NCBI GenBank assembly: GCA_015227615.1
Contig: JAALGZ010000016.1
Location: 434,001-498,000 of the forward strand
From: Labyrinthula sp. Ha
Lineage: Eukaryota; Sar; Bigyra; Labyrinthulida; Labyrinthulaceae
Direction: 5' to 3'
Length of the DNA: 64,000 nucleotides
Both the position numbers and the translations under genes were made by a program. Positions within the stretch are counted from its first letter, which is position 1. Each line of letters opens with the position of its first letter. The notes below the pieces were generated by a model that saw only the letters and a list, made by a program, of their open reading frames with translations, did no database searches and had not been told where the DNA came from. Below are positions 22,866 through 36,309 of this stretch, piece by piece.

Positions 22866-25800
22866 TGACTAGAATGAAAATCCATTAGTTAATAACTGAT
22901 TCCATTAACGAACTTATTCTTCTTAGGCACAATTTCCATAGGAGGATGTTTCATTATTTAAATGATCCTAGTACGAGGATATTTTCTTTATCCGTAAAAT
23001 TTTAAGGTGGCAAATATCAAAAGAGACGAGAGTTCAATAAGGATGGTTAAACTAATGATCAAAGGGTACTCGGATTAACTAGAACTTAATGGAACTAACT
23101 AAATACTAAGGTCAAATTTATTAATGCGCTTGAGGACATAAGAGAACCCCTCATCTCTTCCTGCCAATAAATATACATACATCAAATTAGCACTGTATGT
23201 TTCCAATAAAGAAAGCTTACACGAAGAAAATGTTCTATAAACAAATAAAAGTTTGTCCATATTCAGGTCTTTAATTCAGATTTTATCTATATACTTGCAT
23301 TTTGAGAAGGAATAAAGCTTTTATTCCCATTAAAGGAATGACTGTAGATGTATGTGGGGTTCAAATTAGTTAGACCTGTTGTTTCATAGGTGCTTGAATG
23401 GACCAGTGTATATTGACTCTCACTTCAACAAAAAAAAACAAACACCACGGATGCAAAATGATCTTATACTAGCAGACATTCTGACTAAGCTACTTAGTTA
23501 AAGAGGATACAACTTCTTAACTTTATCATTTGTTAAAAATCTAAAGACAATCCTGTCATTTTTTGAAGTCATGGACCTGGCTGGTTATGATCATATATGG
23601 GTTGCCCTACAAACCGAACCAGTGCAAATCCATTGGATATTCAGTTGCCAATAATGTAGTTGCCCTGTTATTTTCAAAAAAAAAATAAATATCACTTCAG
23701 TCCTCATTAATTTATCACATTCATTGTCAATGTAGAAGAGTTAAATTACAGCGTTTGTTTTGACTAGAAAACCGTTTACTCTTGGAAACAATGGATATCT
23801 TCTTCATTAGCGGCACTGATTCTTAAATTTTTTACTTTAGAGGCGCCTTGTACATAACATGTGACTATTATTTTACTGTTCTGTTTCTAAAATCATGGTA
23901 TAAAATAAAATTTAGCTGTACCATTTACAGATTTGCACTTACAAAGCAACCAAAAAGAAAGAGTTTGTGTCTGGTTTTCACTATATAAAGATATTATAAT
24001 CATGAACACCAGGTCTAATTTAAATTTAATAGTTGATAGTACTTATAAATTTATGATGATTTAAAATTGGTTTCTAATGATTAAGAGAGACTGAGCAATT
24101 TCTAAGAACCGAAATATTCACTCTCATACTTCCGAGCTTTTATGCTATAATGCCGAAGCGGGGATAATAACTTAAGTTCAATATGAAGTTTGATTTAGTA
24201 AAAAACCACAAATGAACAAGAAATATTATTTGGGCTTTTAATTCAATAAGTTAATATCTATAGACAGATATATTACTATCATTCACCCAAATATTCATAT
24301 ATTGGGGATATGGAACCAACAGAACTCAAATAGGGGAAATGAAAACTCCATTTAAATTGTTACTAGGAATTTTATACTGTCTACATATGTAACTAAAGCT
24401 AAAAGAATAAGTTAAATATAATTTTCCTCTCCAATATTTCCCATAGTTGAGAAAACCCGAAATAACAATCAACTTGGTGCTTTATAGCTGTATCACACCC
24501 GTTAACTTGAGTACACACTCGAGTGCCGATGTTACATCCGGGATAATTTACAATGAAATTATTTGTTGTCAATTATATAATATTCCAGCTACTGTTTTCC
24601 AATGCTAAAAAATATCGCCTTAATTTAATCCGAGTTAATATTGTGGGAAAATAGCCATAATTTGGCAAAAAAGATTTTTTGAATGGTAACATAAGGAGGT
24701 TCAAAATATTTACTGTTGAATCAATCTGCAAGTTTCATTTTTTGAGCACTATCAGGACTGGATTACTAGGGGCATAGGCTGAGCTTAAAGTGAGACATTC
24801 TTCAAAGATCTAAGGGGTTTGCCCTAGAGAAAAACTGAATCTGGACAAGCTTTGACGCGATCTTGAATGGAAATCTTAGGATTTGGATATTATGTTGAAA
24901 CAAATAGCGAGGTATTATGAGATTTTGACTTAGTAACCAGTGTATTACATATTAAGGGATTCCTATTAGAATTGTTGAGAAATTAATGTAGAGATTTTCA
25001 TGTGTTTAATGAGGAATTTATGGGAAATTAAATAAAGTTTATTCCATTTTGTGATGTAATTTTACTTTTTAATTCCATTTAATTTATGATACAGTATAAC
25101 TCTTTTCTTCAAATACAGATTGTCAAATACTGCTATTAGGTACTAGCAAATAAAAATCTCATAAATAATATAGCTTTACAGGAAAACAATTTATCACTTC
25201 CAAGTTCTATATATAATTCAAGGATATAAGATTCATCGATTTTAAATTAGAACCATCGTTAACGCAAGATATGGTAAAAGGGGCAGGGGTGGTTTTCTAA
25301 CATTTTGATTACTACAAGTTTATTAAAATAAGTTCACGATATCATATTTAATAAAAATTATTTAGAGTTCCGTTCTAAGATGCTATGAGCAGATATAAAA
25401 TTATTATTAAGGTACAGCCTCGGTGTGACTTTGATTGATATATATTTTGAGGCAATATGTGCGATGAATTTTAGTGATAGTTAAGGAAAGTATCATTTAG
25501 GTATATTACTTAACCCTTTAATATGGTACTGCTGACAAATGAATCAAATTAAAATCTTCAGTTAGAGTAACTAACGTACTTCAAAAGGTGATGTGATACT
25601 ACGTCCAGTATTTCCCCCGGTTTTTGCCAAGATTTATAGTGATAATACATTTATCTAGAAAAACTGTGACTTTAAATTAATATACCTATAAATTTTTGAG
25701 GTATCTTGGCGAATGTAAAGGCGAAGGGTTCCAGAAACATGTCAAGATATATGGTATTACATCTTCCTATATAACTACATGACTCGCCTGTCCGTATTTA

Positions 25801-28800
25801 AGGATTTTAGTTAATCTAATTAATATGCATTGATGCCCAGATGTATACAAAATTTGAAACTCCATAGAACATGAAATACCCTTATTTTGTAAGATCATAA
25901 TTAAAGATTGTTGTTTTCACTGTTAAAATTGAATTGTTTAAAGGATTTATACGAAGATAGTAATTTTGAACAGTTTTGGTACTATTCGTTGTATATACCA
26001 TCTGTAGTGCCTCCGAATAATAGTCTTATGACTAACAAGAAAAGAACTATATCACAAAAAAATTAGGGGGTTACCAGCAGTTTTATCAGTGGCAGAATAT
26101 AGCTAAGAGCTAAGAACTATCCAGTTTTTCACAAAGAGTATAAAAGACTTCTTTGGTTTGGAAGTTAATACCTGCGAAAATATTTATTGCAATATTTATT
26201 GGTTAATTTGCTAAATCTAAATGATTTACCTTATCCAAATTAAGTTAACATAGCAAAATATATGAACACAACCAAAGATAAAACTGTTGCAGTTTTTCTC
26301 ATAACCTCAATTAATAATTTTCACCTTGCACTCTTTTCTACTCTGAATCTTAAAATGGTCGCTTTTGAAAAAGCCATATGAATCACTAAGATCAAGTAAC
26401 TCAAGAAAACTGACCATATGATCATTTTCGGTGAAAATAGTTGAATGACAAGAGCGAAAATCCTAAGCTATTGTATAATCTAACAATAGCTTAAATTGTG
26501 ATACAGAGCTCAGTATTTTCACAAACAATGAGTTAATATATTTACACGGGAAGTGTTTCAACAGAATATTTATATAGTTAACTGTTGCAACAAATTGAAG
26601 TTGGTAATAGCTTACGGTATTTCATGATAAGTCAAAACCATTACTACAAAACCTCGCCACTAAATTTGTACCGTAGTGAAATTAACCTGGTAATAAAATA
26701 AGGAAACTAAATTAAAATTTAAATAATAAATTTATGAGCTTAACTTTATCTATCAACCATTCAAGAACGAGTTATCCAAGAATTCGGATATAACGATACA
26801 TTTTAAATGAGAAATATGATGCAATCTGAGTTTAATGAGGAGGGAAAATAAAATTATTCAAACACCGTGGTGAATTGTACTTTTCAGGAAGATAAGAAAT
26901 TTTACTTTATGACGTGGTTCAAAATTTTGGTTTTTATGAAGCTTTAATTTATCTGTTAGTTCAATAATTAGGATCCCAACACATTCTTAAATATTGAGTG
27001 GAAACAAATTTAGTCTATGTATGGATAGCTCAATCGGTTAAGGGCAATTCATATTTTTATGCTTTTCTAATACCTAGAATACTCCAAGTAAAAAATTCAT
27101 CTTCGCCACTTTTTCTCCTTCTCTCCGACATCTCATATATTTTCTCATAGTTGCATTTTTTTCAAATATTTGTACATGAATTTCCTAATATCTTATAAGA
27201 CCGAAATTGTTATTATTTCAGGCCATCTGGAATTACTCTCTGATGTTTATGCTTAATTAAAGTTGATGAATCAGGTATTATCAACAGTTTTAATATAATA
27301 TGTGCAGATGTGAAAAGCAGTTATTGATGTGATATTTTTTGTTCAATAATAATTTATATTCTCCAAAGAGCTATTTATTCTTATTGTATCTAGATATGCT
27401 ACCTTTTAAATCACTTGAAATATTCAATATTATTTATTGTTTTTGCTTAGTGGCAAAAATCACTAGCTCAACCATATTTCAGTACTATTTTCAGGAAATA
27501 TGGGTTGAGTTATAGTCCTCGGGGAAGAACTGAAGCCAATAGATATTATGAAATCGTCAAAAATCCAGGATTTAATCATAATTTAACTTCTTTTGTCCGT
27601 TTTGGCTTTCATTTCCCGACTCTATTCTGTATTTTCTTTTGAAAAAACCTTAATAACACCCCATTTGCCGCTCTACATGATATATGCAAACATCTCGTTC
27701 CTTGCTGTGGTGAAACTAGGCTCGGAGTAAGCTCGCATTAATTAATTATAATTAATCAGTTATTAACTATGAAACTGAAGCACTTATTTTGCTACTTAGA
27801 AAAAAATCTTCACTGAAAAATCAATACAGAAAAGCGTCGCAAAGGTATATCCTACCATATGATATTGTTATGTCCTGAAATTAGAAAAACCCTTGTGCTA
27901 GAAAACTCATTTTTTGCTCTTAAATTATCACAGCTCCTTTGTTTATATTAACATTTTTTTTTCATTATGCCACTATATTTTTCACATCGTAGAATATAGA
28001 ACAGGTGTTTTTATCTGGGATTAGAGTTACCACTCTCATAAAGTTACATGAATCTTAATTGTTTAATTATATTAAAAAAAATGTAGCCAACCCTCTGATT
28101 CTTGTGCTTACTTAGGTAGCCGGTAGTGTGTAGGGAAAGTATTTGAATATGTGGCCTGATCCTATATTGCTAACCCGAAGTATACCTTTCGATATCAACA
28201 AGTGTTCATTGGGGCTTTTTGTTCCAGTTTCGCTTGGGTGGATGAACTAAGACAAAAAAAATTATTGTAAGATATATGTATATATATGTTTGGTAACTTA
28301 GTAATAAATATTATTAGTACGTTATAGGTGCTATGAGGTATTTAGTAGTATATGCATTCTTAGGAACTAGGGCTAAGATCACCATAGATAAATCAGTTAA
28401 TAGAAAAAACATCCATAAGGAGAAAATTTTCCAGCAAACTGTGTGCTGGTAAAGAAGCTCACAGACTAAAAGCATATTGGGTACATGAAACGGTTTGATG
28501 GATTTGTGTAATACTTAAATGATGGTCGTACTTCAACACGTGTCTTCTTCAGACTTGAACTTTAGATTTGTATTTTCGACCATAGGGTCCTGATTGAATC
28601 ATTATACATACCTTACTCTAGTTGTTTTTAACTTATAGTTGTGCAGCTTACGGTACTACCTCTTCACTGAGTATCTGACTATTTAATAGTTAAGTTCCCC
28701 TCAGATAAATATGATAAGAAATTTTCCTTCTTCAGTTTTTGATAATTATTTACCCTTATGAAGACTGCAGATTCTATTTTTCTATTCTAGCTGATAGCTT

Positions 28801-29538
28801 GATGACAATAATAGTGCGATATGAATGTGCTATGTTGTGGGAGATGAAATTATATTATATGAGGTTATACAAATTAGCTTGAGAGTAGTGTAACAGGTCA
28901 GTTCGATATCCCAGTGTTTTAACTTTGAAAAAACAATAGAATATATGGTTTCACTCAATACCTGACTACTTAAATAGTAAATTGTTGAGAGAAAAAAAAC
29001 TTTAATATAATAGAATGCCAAACACATCTACCTAAAATCTACTTAACCCCTTCGTATTAGACATCAGAGGAACAAAAACATTTCTATTCAACCTGTTGCA
29101 TTTATTCCATATCACTAGAATTATTTTCTTTTTCATTTATTACATTATAATATAATTAAATTAGCATGATATCGAGTTAAGCCATCTTATAACCAAATTC
29201 ATAGTATGGGTGACAAGAGTCAGAAGACCATTATAAACAATAGTAATGATACTATGAGTTCTATACTTGATTAGAACGTCTAAGATACAGTAAGCATCTT
29301 GGAGTTCGCACTAACTCCTTTAAACATTGTAATGCAATCTTTTGCCAGGTAAAATATTATCCTCCTTTCGACTAAAGTACTTGATCTCAGGTATAAATCA
29401 CTTTTTCTTACACCAAGTTATAGTTAGAGTTTTCACTGAAATTGTTTTACATTAGAAAATTGCTTGATTGCCATCTTACGAAATAGAGAACCAAAGTGAA
29501 CTTACAGAGTAAATTATGACAATTTACCGATTAAATAT
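22866..29538. other. Long gene desert
   Basis: Nearly 7 kb with no usable reading frame on either strand. Upstream parts of the - strand copia relic (integrase, gag) would be expected at about 23-26 kb, but I could not read them. At 27022-27047 there is a short sequence resembling a tRNA A box without a B box. Nothing else is supportable. Confidence 0.35.
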
Positions 29539-30642
29539 CTATGTACTTCTAACAAAATCTTTAAATCTTTGAAGATCTTCCAACTTCGGAATGAAAACAT
29601 CACCAGTCAAGTCAACAATTCCTGCATCTGAACCTCTCAATGAACTACCTTTATTAAGTGCTGGCAAAGAATAACTATCAGCTTCATTTACATCTACAGT
29701 GTAACCAAGATCTTGTAGTGATAAAATAGTCATCTTACTCAATGGATGTTCTGGATCAGCTGAATTAATACTAAATGTCATCAACTCATCATCAAATGTG
29801 TCTTTTCTAAAATGTCCATCAATACTTCCTAATCCTTCATTTGCAGTTACATCAAACTGTCCATTTCCGTCATCCTCAACTGGAACATCTTGTGCACTGC
29901 CGCCCAGCAAAACACCATATTCTGTACGCGCATTTGCACCAACAAAACGTGGATTTGCAGTTGGATCTCCAGTAGTTACACCATTACTAGTTGTATAAAC
30001 AGGATCAACTAAAAGAGAACCCCAAAGAGTACCAACTCCAACTGTATGCAACATTTCGTGTAATATTACAAATTCCAGAGTTCCATCTTCTTCTAATCTA
30101 TCAATATCTGCAGTATCAAATCTCATTCCTCCAAGAATTGGAAAACCAGAGACTAGTGCACAAGGTCCAGCAGCAGCTAATACTCCATTTTCTCCATCAA
30201 TTGGAACAGGTTCAATAAAAAGTACTAAGCTGTCTAGAAGTGTTCCTGATGGTAAGAATCCGTCAGCTTCAATGAAAGTACAAAACTCATCATAGGGAAG
30301 ATCCTCATCCAATGTAAGTCCACTGTGTGGATTAGTTACAATGTTTGAAATTTTAGTAGCGGCGTTATTGAAAGCTTGAAATGCGGTAGATGAAGGACAA
30401 GCAGTGTACACTAGTGAGATAAAATCACCTTCATTAACTGAGACCGGAGTGTTAAGTTCAACAAGCGAGCAATTTTCACTATCTCCAGCTCCTCCAGATC
30501 CAGTCGATCCATTCTCTTCCCCAGTTCCAAACAAATCATCTGCTGCTCCAGTTGAAACTGCTCCGATCACAGCAAGTATAAGAACAAAAAGGACGAGAGC
30601 TAAACAAAAATTGAATAAACAACTGCTTTTTTTCTGACTCAT
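29539..30642 (-). CDS. Leishmanolysin-like zinc metalloprotease, membrane-anchored
   Basis: A 367-residue protein starting at the ATG at 30642; the frame extends a few codons further upstream but without ATG. Residues about 10-32 form one hydrophobic segment (signal anchor or signal peptide), followed by a Gly/Ser/Asp-rich linker (33-58). The zinc site HEMLH is at 195-199, followed by TVGVGTLW, the form seen in protist and cyanobacterial leishmanolysin-like proteins (M8-related). The third zinc ligand is probably H277 in DGHFRKDTF, followed by the ELMT Met-turn (M288). The segment SLQDLGYTV...ADSYSLP near 310-335 is also typical of this subfamily. The acidic, Cys-containing ectodomain suggests secretion or the cell surface. 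It lacks the full length of Leishmania GP63, as is usual for these shorter relatives. It stands alone, with more than 3 kb of gene-free DNA on each side. Confidence 0.85.
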   Translation of the reverse strand: MSQKKSSCLFNFCLALVLFVLILAVIGAVSTGAADDLFGTGEENGSTGSGGAGDSENCSLVELNTPVSVNEGDFISLVYTACPSSTAFQAFNNAATKISNIVTNPHSGLTLDEDLPYDEFCTFIEADGFLPSGTLLDSLVLFIEPVPIDGENGVLAAAGPCALVSGFPILGGMRFDTADIDRLEEDGTLEFVILHEMLHTVGVGTLWGSLLVDPVYTTSNGVTTGDPTANPRFVGANARTEYGVLLGGSAQDVPVEDDGNGQFDVTANEGLGSIDGHFRKDTFDDELMTFSINSADPEHPLSKMTILSLQDLGYTVDVNEADSYSLPALNKGSSLRGSDAGIVDLTGDVFIPKLEDLQRFKDFVRST

Positions 30643-33600
30643 TATTATGAATTTTTTTTTGTTTTGTTTGTTCAAGGAAGTTATTGTGTTGAGAAGTTAT
30701 ATAGAGTTTCTTATCTTGTGCTTGTTTATATACGGTGTTAACCCGGGATTTACCATCTGAAATACCGAAAGAAACCGAGACAGAAACTGATTCAATATTT
30801 AAGCTCTGAGTTAATAACTCATTTTAATGTGGAAATCTAATACATGAAATTGAGTCGGCACCAGTTATTATTATATTTGAGCCGGAAAGTAGAGAAAAAT
30901 GGGAAGGAAGAATGTGCAAGAGAAGCGAAAGGAAAAGAGGAAGCTGGGAAAATGCGAGACATACATTAATTCCTTCTGGGAGAACTTAAATGCTTGGGAT
31001 ATTTGAAACGAAAGCTTTGAAACCAACCTCAGTACCAGAAACTGATAAAACTGAACTCTCAACTACTTCTATTCACCCTTAACTTCAGAAAAAAACACGA
31101 TAACAAACTTAGCGAGCAGAATACCCAAATATATGTTTACTATTTTAAAATAGGACCGACTGAGAAAGAATGTGCTTGTTATGACTCTGGTGTGAAGTTT
31201 TTTGTACTGCATAAGTTATTCTTCGCAAGTTTGGTGATCTAGAAATTCTTTGTGCTATACATAATCACGTTGTTAATTTCTTGTTTCAAGTTTTTTATGG
31301 AGTATACGGATTCTGTGAAAATTAAGTTGTCCAGAAAGAGTAAATAATAAATACCTACGTTCTTTTCAAGCTTATTTGTTTCAAACTAAGTGAATTTAAC
31401 TTGAAAGCTATTGAATATTTAATAACTGCTGAAACTTTCTTACAGATTAAGAAAGTACTATTATTCATCTAGAGCCAAATAAGAAAAAGCGATCTTTTCT
31501 ACTTCCTTGGGGTAAATATTTTGTGAGATCTTCTGCACTATAAATAGTAATGAAGAATATTCAGAACCAAAAAAAATAAGAGTGAAGATAAGCAATTTGA
31601 AAACATAAAATAATTTTAAACTAAAAATTTTTCCATTTTTAAATGTTACGCTAGAAATTCAAATGAGTTCTTCACGGTATTTTCTTGAACTTTAATTATT
31701 TGAAGCTTTTGTATCTCATAATTTAACAAACTACTTCTTCAATAAAAAAATGGATACTTGATATTGGATAGTTCAATGTTATAAAAAACTTTAGATGTCT
31801 TCTTTGTTTTTTTCTCTTTAAAGAATTAAACTGCAGCTTCTTTAAACTATCCTTCAATATATATAGACTTACTACGTTGGGTACTAGTTGACCAAAAAAA
31901 TTGCGTGTAGTACGTTTTTGATGAAAGAACCTTCTTGAAAATTTCGTGCTTATAATACCTATTTACTGGGGATAAAAGAAAATTTGAAGCAGTTTCTAAT
32001 TCTTTTATCTTTTTCTGTTCTTTGTCTTACTTCTTAAATTATCATAATACTGCATAATAAGTTCTCTGTTATAGCATAAAAATCCCTTTATAGATTTTGT
32101 GTAAATTAATGCGAACAGAATAAATTTTATTGTGAGAAACAGTAATTTACTCTCAACAAATAAATCAGTTTTGGTTTTGAACTCTTTGGGAACCTACTTT
32201 CTACCAATAGTAATAATAGAAAATGACTTCAACAACCGATTAATTGTTCAAGTGACAAGAACATATAAGAACAATAGCAATACACCAATATTATGGATAA
32301 AACAGCTACATTTCGTGACAAGTTAAGTAACGTTGGAGCTCATCCAAGAGCGAGATACACTCAAAACGTATGAATCAAAGGCCAAACAAATTACTTGACT
32401 GGAGATCTTACGTCTTATTGTAAGAAGAAAGTTACCTTAGATTTTTATGGTCTTCGTATCTATGCATGTTTGCTATGAAGGGATTAAAACGCTAATTATA
32501 ATATGAGACTATTGTTTCATTTGTTATTATCCGTTCTAATTTAACAATATATTACTTTGAACTACTTGTCTATGTGCGTCAAACCCGTAATCAAAATTAA
32601 TAAAACAGTTCATGGTATTGAGTTGACATTATTTGTCGTGTAACATGTGATGAAGATCAATTGCTCGACAAGAGAGTCTAGATCTTTTCCAAATCACATA
32701 AGATTTCACTAGTTCATCGACAGCAGGTAAATTATTTAAGCGCTATGCGATTGAAGAAACAAGTGGAACCTTTTCACAGCGATAAATCAGTGAGTTTTCT
32801 CCAAAAGTACAAAAAATTAGAAGCTCTTAACTCCTTTAAAGCATGTTTTATTTAAATTTTAGGACAATATTGTGGGGCATTGGGGGTAAAAAGGAAAAAT
32901 TACATTTGAAAACTACAGTAATAACAATGATTTCCAAAAGATGAAGTTCAAGCCCAACCAAGAAAGGTATATAGACCAAGCTGCATGAATCAAAAGGAAT
33001 TTCTAGTTAAGAGACAGAAGCCTTGAGCAGCTTAATAAATATTTGTCTAATGTAAATCTAGCTTCCACTCAGGTTTCTTCCAAAATTCTTAAAAATCTTT
33101 TCACTATTACTACAGAAAAAAGGAACGAAACTGAAAATTAAGGAATATAATATCATGTTGGAGTACATATAATACGTATTATGAACTAGTTGAACTTAGT
33201 TATAACAACGATTTATGTTCACACTAAATGAAAACAAACGAGCTGCCGAGAGTGGATAAGTACAAACTATTAAAGTTTGCACCCCTGAGAATATATCAGT
33301 ATATATCTTGTGCAGAATGTGCAGAGTCACTTGATTTGGTAAGAAAATGGTTATGAACATGAATTGCCAGAATACAAGTTTCCTCTTTTATGCTTCATGT
33401 GTTATCCAGGAACCTGGAAGAATAACGAGCAGCTTTCCTAGAACATACAAACCGAAGCCTAAGAGTTGGCCTTTCTCGGTATACGAACGAAACAAGGACG
33501 ATAGTAGTAAAGGTTCACGAAGGAACAGTATAGGTAGGAAGGTGAAGATAAGACACAGCGGGGGGGGAGACAAAAAATACGGGAATGGGATATATAAAAT

Positions 33601-34329
33601 TTTTTAATTAAGTTACAAAAAAAGAATAAGAGAAAAAGAACAAGTCGAATAAGTTTTTTTCATTCTTAGTGAGCACAAGGTTAAAACATGGAAGTTTTTC
33701 TTATTGTAACCGGGAAAAGGAACACTTTTATGTGTAGTATTACAATTTATAATATTTATTTTGGTTCATTTTCCTTTAGTTGGACTCAAGGCCACGAATA
33801 TTGCTAGTCGTACTAATCTTTCTTAAAGTATGAACGATGATTAGTAAACGAGTTGTAACCGACTCTACTCTTAGTTCTGATTTCTTTTTTTTCTATGAAA
33901 TTGTTGCAATTAAGTTTGTTAGTTTATGAGCATCTCAATTCTTCCTAGTATTTCTGAAAATATCTTTATCAAATTGTTAGCTTCAGATTGAGCCAAAAAA
34001 CAAAACTAAATTCTATTTAAAAAGGATATTGCATACACTTTGTATATTATAATGTCACTTGACTTCTTACCTTTAAATCTCTGACACTTCTGTTCTCACT
34101 TGTCACTGCGATGTCCAATATAGGTTACTATAATATTACATGAAATTTGGCTTCTAGCTTCTCTAAATATGATGGCTTAATAATCGCTAGTTAATCTAGT
34201 TGAAGTCAAGTTTGAGATCTTGTTTTCTACTTAAGGATGTCTTTTCCTTATGGGGAAAAAAGAAAGAAACCAGTCATAGTGATATAGCGAGAACCTGCGA
34301 CTAGAAAGAAAATATCAGTCTGATTGGAT
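30643..34329. other. Gene-free stretch between metalloprotease and poly(A) polymerase
   Basis: The first 250 bp are the promoter side of the metalloprotease. A 86-codon ATG frame at 33347-33607 (+), rich in basic residues and preceding a run of eight G, resembles no family and is not called. The rest shows frequent stops. Decayed transposon DNA is plausible but no domain was legible. Confidence 0.35.
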
Positions 34330-36309
34330 TTATAACTTGAAAGTATCAATATTTCGCACATCTATGCCAGGAAGTGGCGGCATATCCCACATGTTAAATA
34401 CTTTGACCATCCTTCGCTTACTTGATTTAGTTTCACTTTCTTCATTCAGTCTCTTAAGAGCCAAGGTATCTTCCTTTTCCTCCATCTCTTCCTCCTTATT
34501 TTCCACTATATCCACTTGTTTGTCCACGCCTTCTTTTTTATCTTCCACGATTTCCACATCCAAATCCTTCTTCTCTACCCTTTTGTACTCTTCATCAGTG
34601 TATCTTGGATAAGCCCTTCTGGGCAACTGGTAATTAGGATTATTATGTTTTCTTAATTCGTCTTGTTCTTCTTTCATCCTGTAAATCCAAATTTTTCTCT
34701 CTTTAATCCACTCTTTCTTTCCATTTGGAAACATCTCTTCCACATCAGGTAAGTCAGACCATTTTCTCAAAACGACCCGAACTCCAAATTTTTCTTTTGA
34801 GAGATCATTAAAATTGTATAAACTATCAACCCAATTTTTTACCTCGTAACTAAAATCTAGCCTTTTTCTGTTGGCTAATTTGTTTGGGTGTCGCAAAATA
34901 CCAATATACCATCTAACTCCCTCTTCAACTTCTGCATCCCCAGTTTCTTGCTCTTCATCATCTTTGACATTCTCCTTCCTCTCTTCTTTGAATTTCTTTG
35001 GAAATGTGTAAATTTTACGTAACGGGAACCTTTGAAGATTTTCGACTAACTTCCTTAGTCTACTCTCTACCAATCCCGTCCATCGATTTAAATCATCAGG
35101 CTGCTCTGCATCTTTCACAAACGCTTTAACTTCAATAAAACTTCCAAATCGAACAAAAAACTCACTTTTTTCAAACAAACCGCCCCAAATTTTTTGCCCA
35201 ACATCTTCTGGTGGTTTCAAGATAGTTTCTGTGCCGGTATTCAGTGCTTCGTCAGCAATCATTTTAGCCCTAAGAAACTCATCCAGCATAATATCCAACG
35301 TCGCATTAGACACATTAAATGAAGAATTCTGATTTGGGTAGGCTGGAGTTATAATTGGCATTATATGAAATGCTTCTGATCTATCTTGAGATGGATCCCA
35401 TTGACGTAAATTAAGTCCAGAAACTCCATGATCCTCTGGATTATATGGATGAACTAAGCGAACTTCTGTAGGCCATTTCCACATATGATAGAGATTAAAA
35501 AATGTAGCGAGTAGTTTGCTAGGTGAGCTTGTTGGATATAATTGGCAGCAGAAAGCAACTAGAATACCCCAATTTACACCACCTAGATACCCAAGTTTGT
35601 TACTATAAATTCCCCTTTGCTTAGCCCAATGTCGAACACATCTTAAAACAAGAGCGAAATTTTCGTAGTTTGGTACCAGCTTAATAATCAACTCTGTCAC
35701 TCTTGGTCCATTAATGGAACGCACAGTTTGATCATCAAGCCCAACTAAAATTCGGTCATCTAAAATTTGATCCAGCTTAGGAACTTTTGTTCTTTCGAGA
35801 CGAGCCATTAATACATCGAGATCAATACCAGACCAAACTACCTCAATTATAGGAACAACAGCTGATTTAATGGCCATAACATGAGAAATTTGGGGAATTT
35901 GTTTTAACTTGCCTAGAAATCCTTCTTTTTCCTCTGAAAAAAAGTCTTCTCTGCTGATATATTTTGGAACACAACATATTGTGTCCACGTCATCATACTT
36001 GGAATTCACATTTTGACGATAAGACCCAGATACAAAGAGTTCACCTCCAGAAGATCGATAGTTAGGAATATTTTTTCGCTTGAGAGTTTCCATAACCCAT
36101 TTGTTAATAAGTTCACGTAAGTTAATTAAAATGGATTCTCGAACTTTCTTTTCTTCGAGTGTTTCTCGTTCATAAAGGACACCAATAGTATGCTTCAAGT
36201 GATTTGTTAGCTCGACATGTTTTGCCTTTGGAGGTTTTTTATCAAGTGCGGTAATGTAAGGCCGAAGTTTGTCCAAATCAGGATCTATCCTATACTCTTC
36301 TTCATTCAT
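34330..36309 (-). CDS. Canonical nuclear poly(A) polymerase
   Basis: A 659-residue protein (ATG at 36309) that adds poly(A) tails to cleaved pre-mRNA in the nucleus. The nucleotidyltransferase fold is complete: the GS motif at G95-S96 in FVSGSYRQNV, the catalytic pair D107 and D109 in YDDVDTICCVP, and the third catalytic Asp D165 in SGIDLDVLMARL. The central domain includes RCVRHWAKQRGIYSNKLGYLGG and SWAM-like GVNWGILVAFCCQLYP. The hallmark block IMPIITPAYPNQNSSFNVS lies near 315-335. An RNA-binding-like C-terminal domain follows, then a charged tail from about 575 with Glu-rich and basic patches (KRR), probably carrying nuclear signals. Length lies between yeast Pap1 and vertebrate PAPs. It shares a 121-bp promoter region with the divergent sideroflexin gene. 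Confidence 0.95.
   Translation of the reverse strand: MNEEEYRIDPDLDKLRPYITALDKKPPKAKHVELTNHLKHTIGVLYERETLEEKKVRESILINLRELINKWVMETLKRKNIPNYRSSGGELFVSGSYRQNVNSKYDDVDTICCVPKYISREDFFSEEKEGFLGKLKQIPQISHVMAIKSAVVPIIEVVWSGIDLDVLMARLERTKVPKLDQILDDRILVGLDDQTVRSINGPRVTELIIKLVPNYENFALVLRCVRHWAKQRGIYSNKLGYLGGVNWGILVAFCCQLYPTSSPSKLLATFFNLYHMWKWPTEVRLVHPYNPEDHGVSGLNLRQWDPSQDRSEAFHIMPIITPAYPNQNSSFNVSNATLDIMLDEFLRAKMIADEALNTGTETILKPPEDVGQKIWGGLFEKSEFFVRFGSFIEVKAFVKDAEQPDDLNRWTGLVESRLRKLVENLQRFPLRKIYTFPKKFKEERKENVKDDEEQETGDAEVEEGVRWYIGILRHPNKLANRKRLDFSYEVKNWVDSLYNFNDLSKEKFGVRVVLRKWSDLPDVEEMFPNGKKEWIKERKIWIYRMKEEQDELRKHNNPNYQLPRRAYPRYTDEEYKRVEKKDLDVEIVEDKKEGVDKQVDIVENKEEEMEEKEDTLALKRLNEESETKSSKRRMVKVFNMWDMPPLPGIDVRNIDTFKL

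Noticed and set aside
27022-27047. tRNA-like A box (TAGCTCAATCGGTTAAGGGC)
   Set aside because: No B box (GGTTCRA) and no acceptor or anticodon stems within the next 60 bases.
33347-33607. 86-codon + strand reading frame
   Set aside because: No similarity, no typical coding composition, and it ends in a G run.
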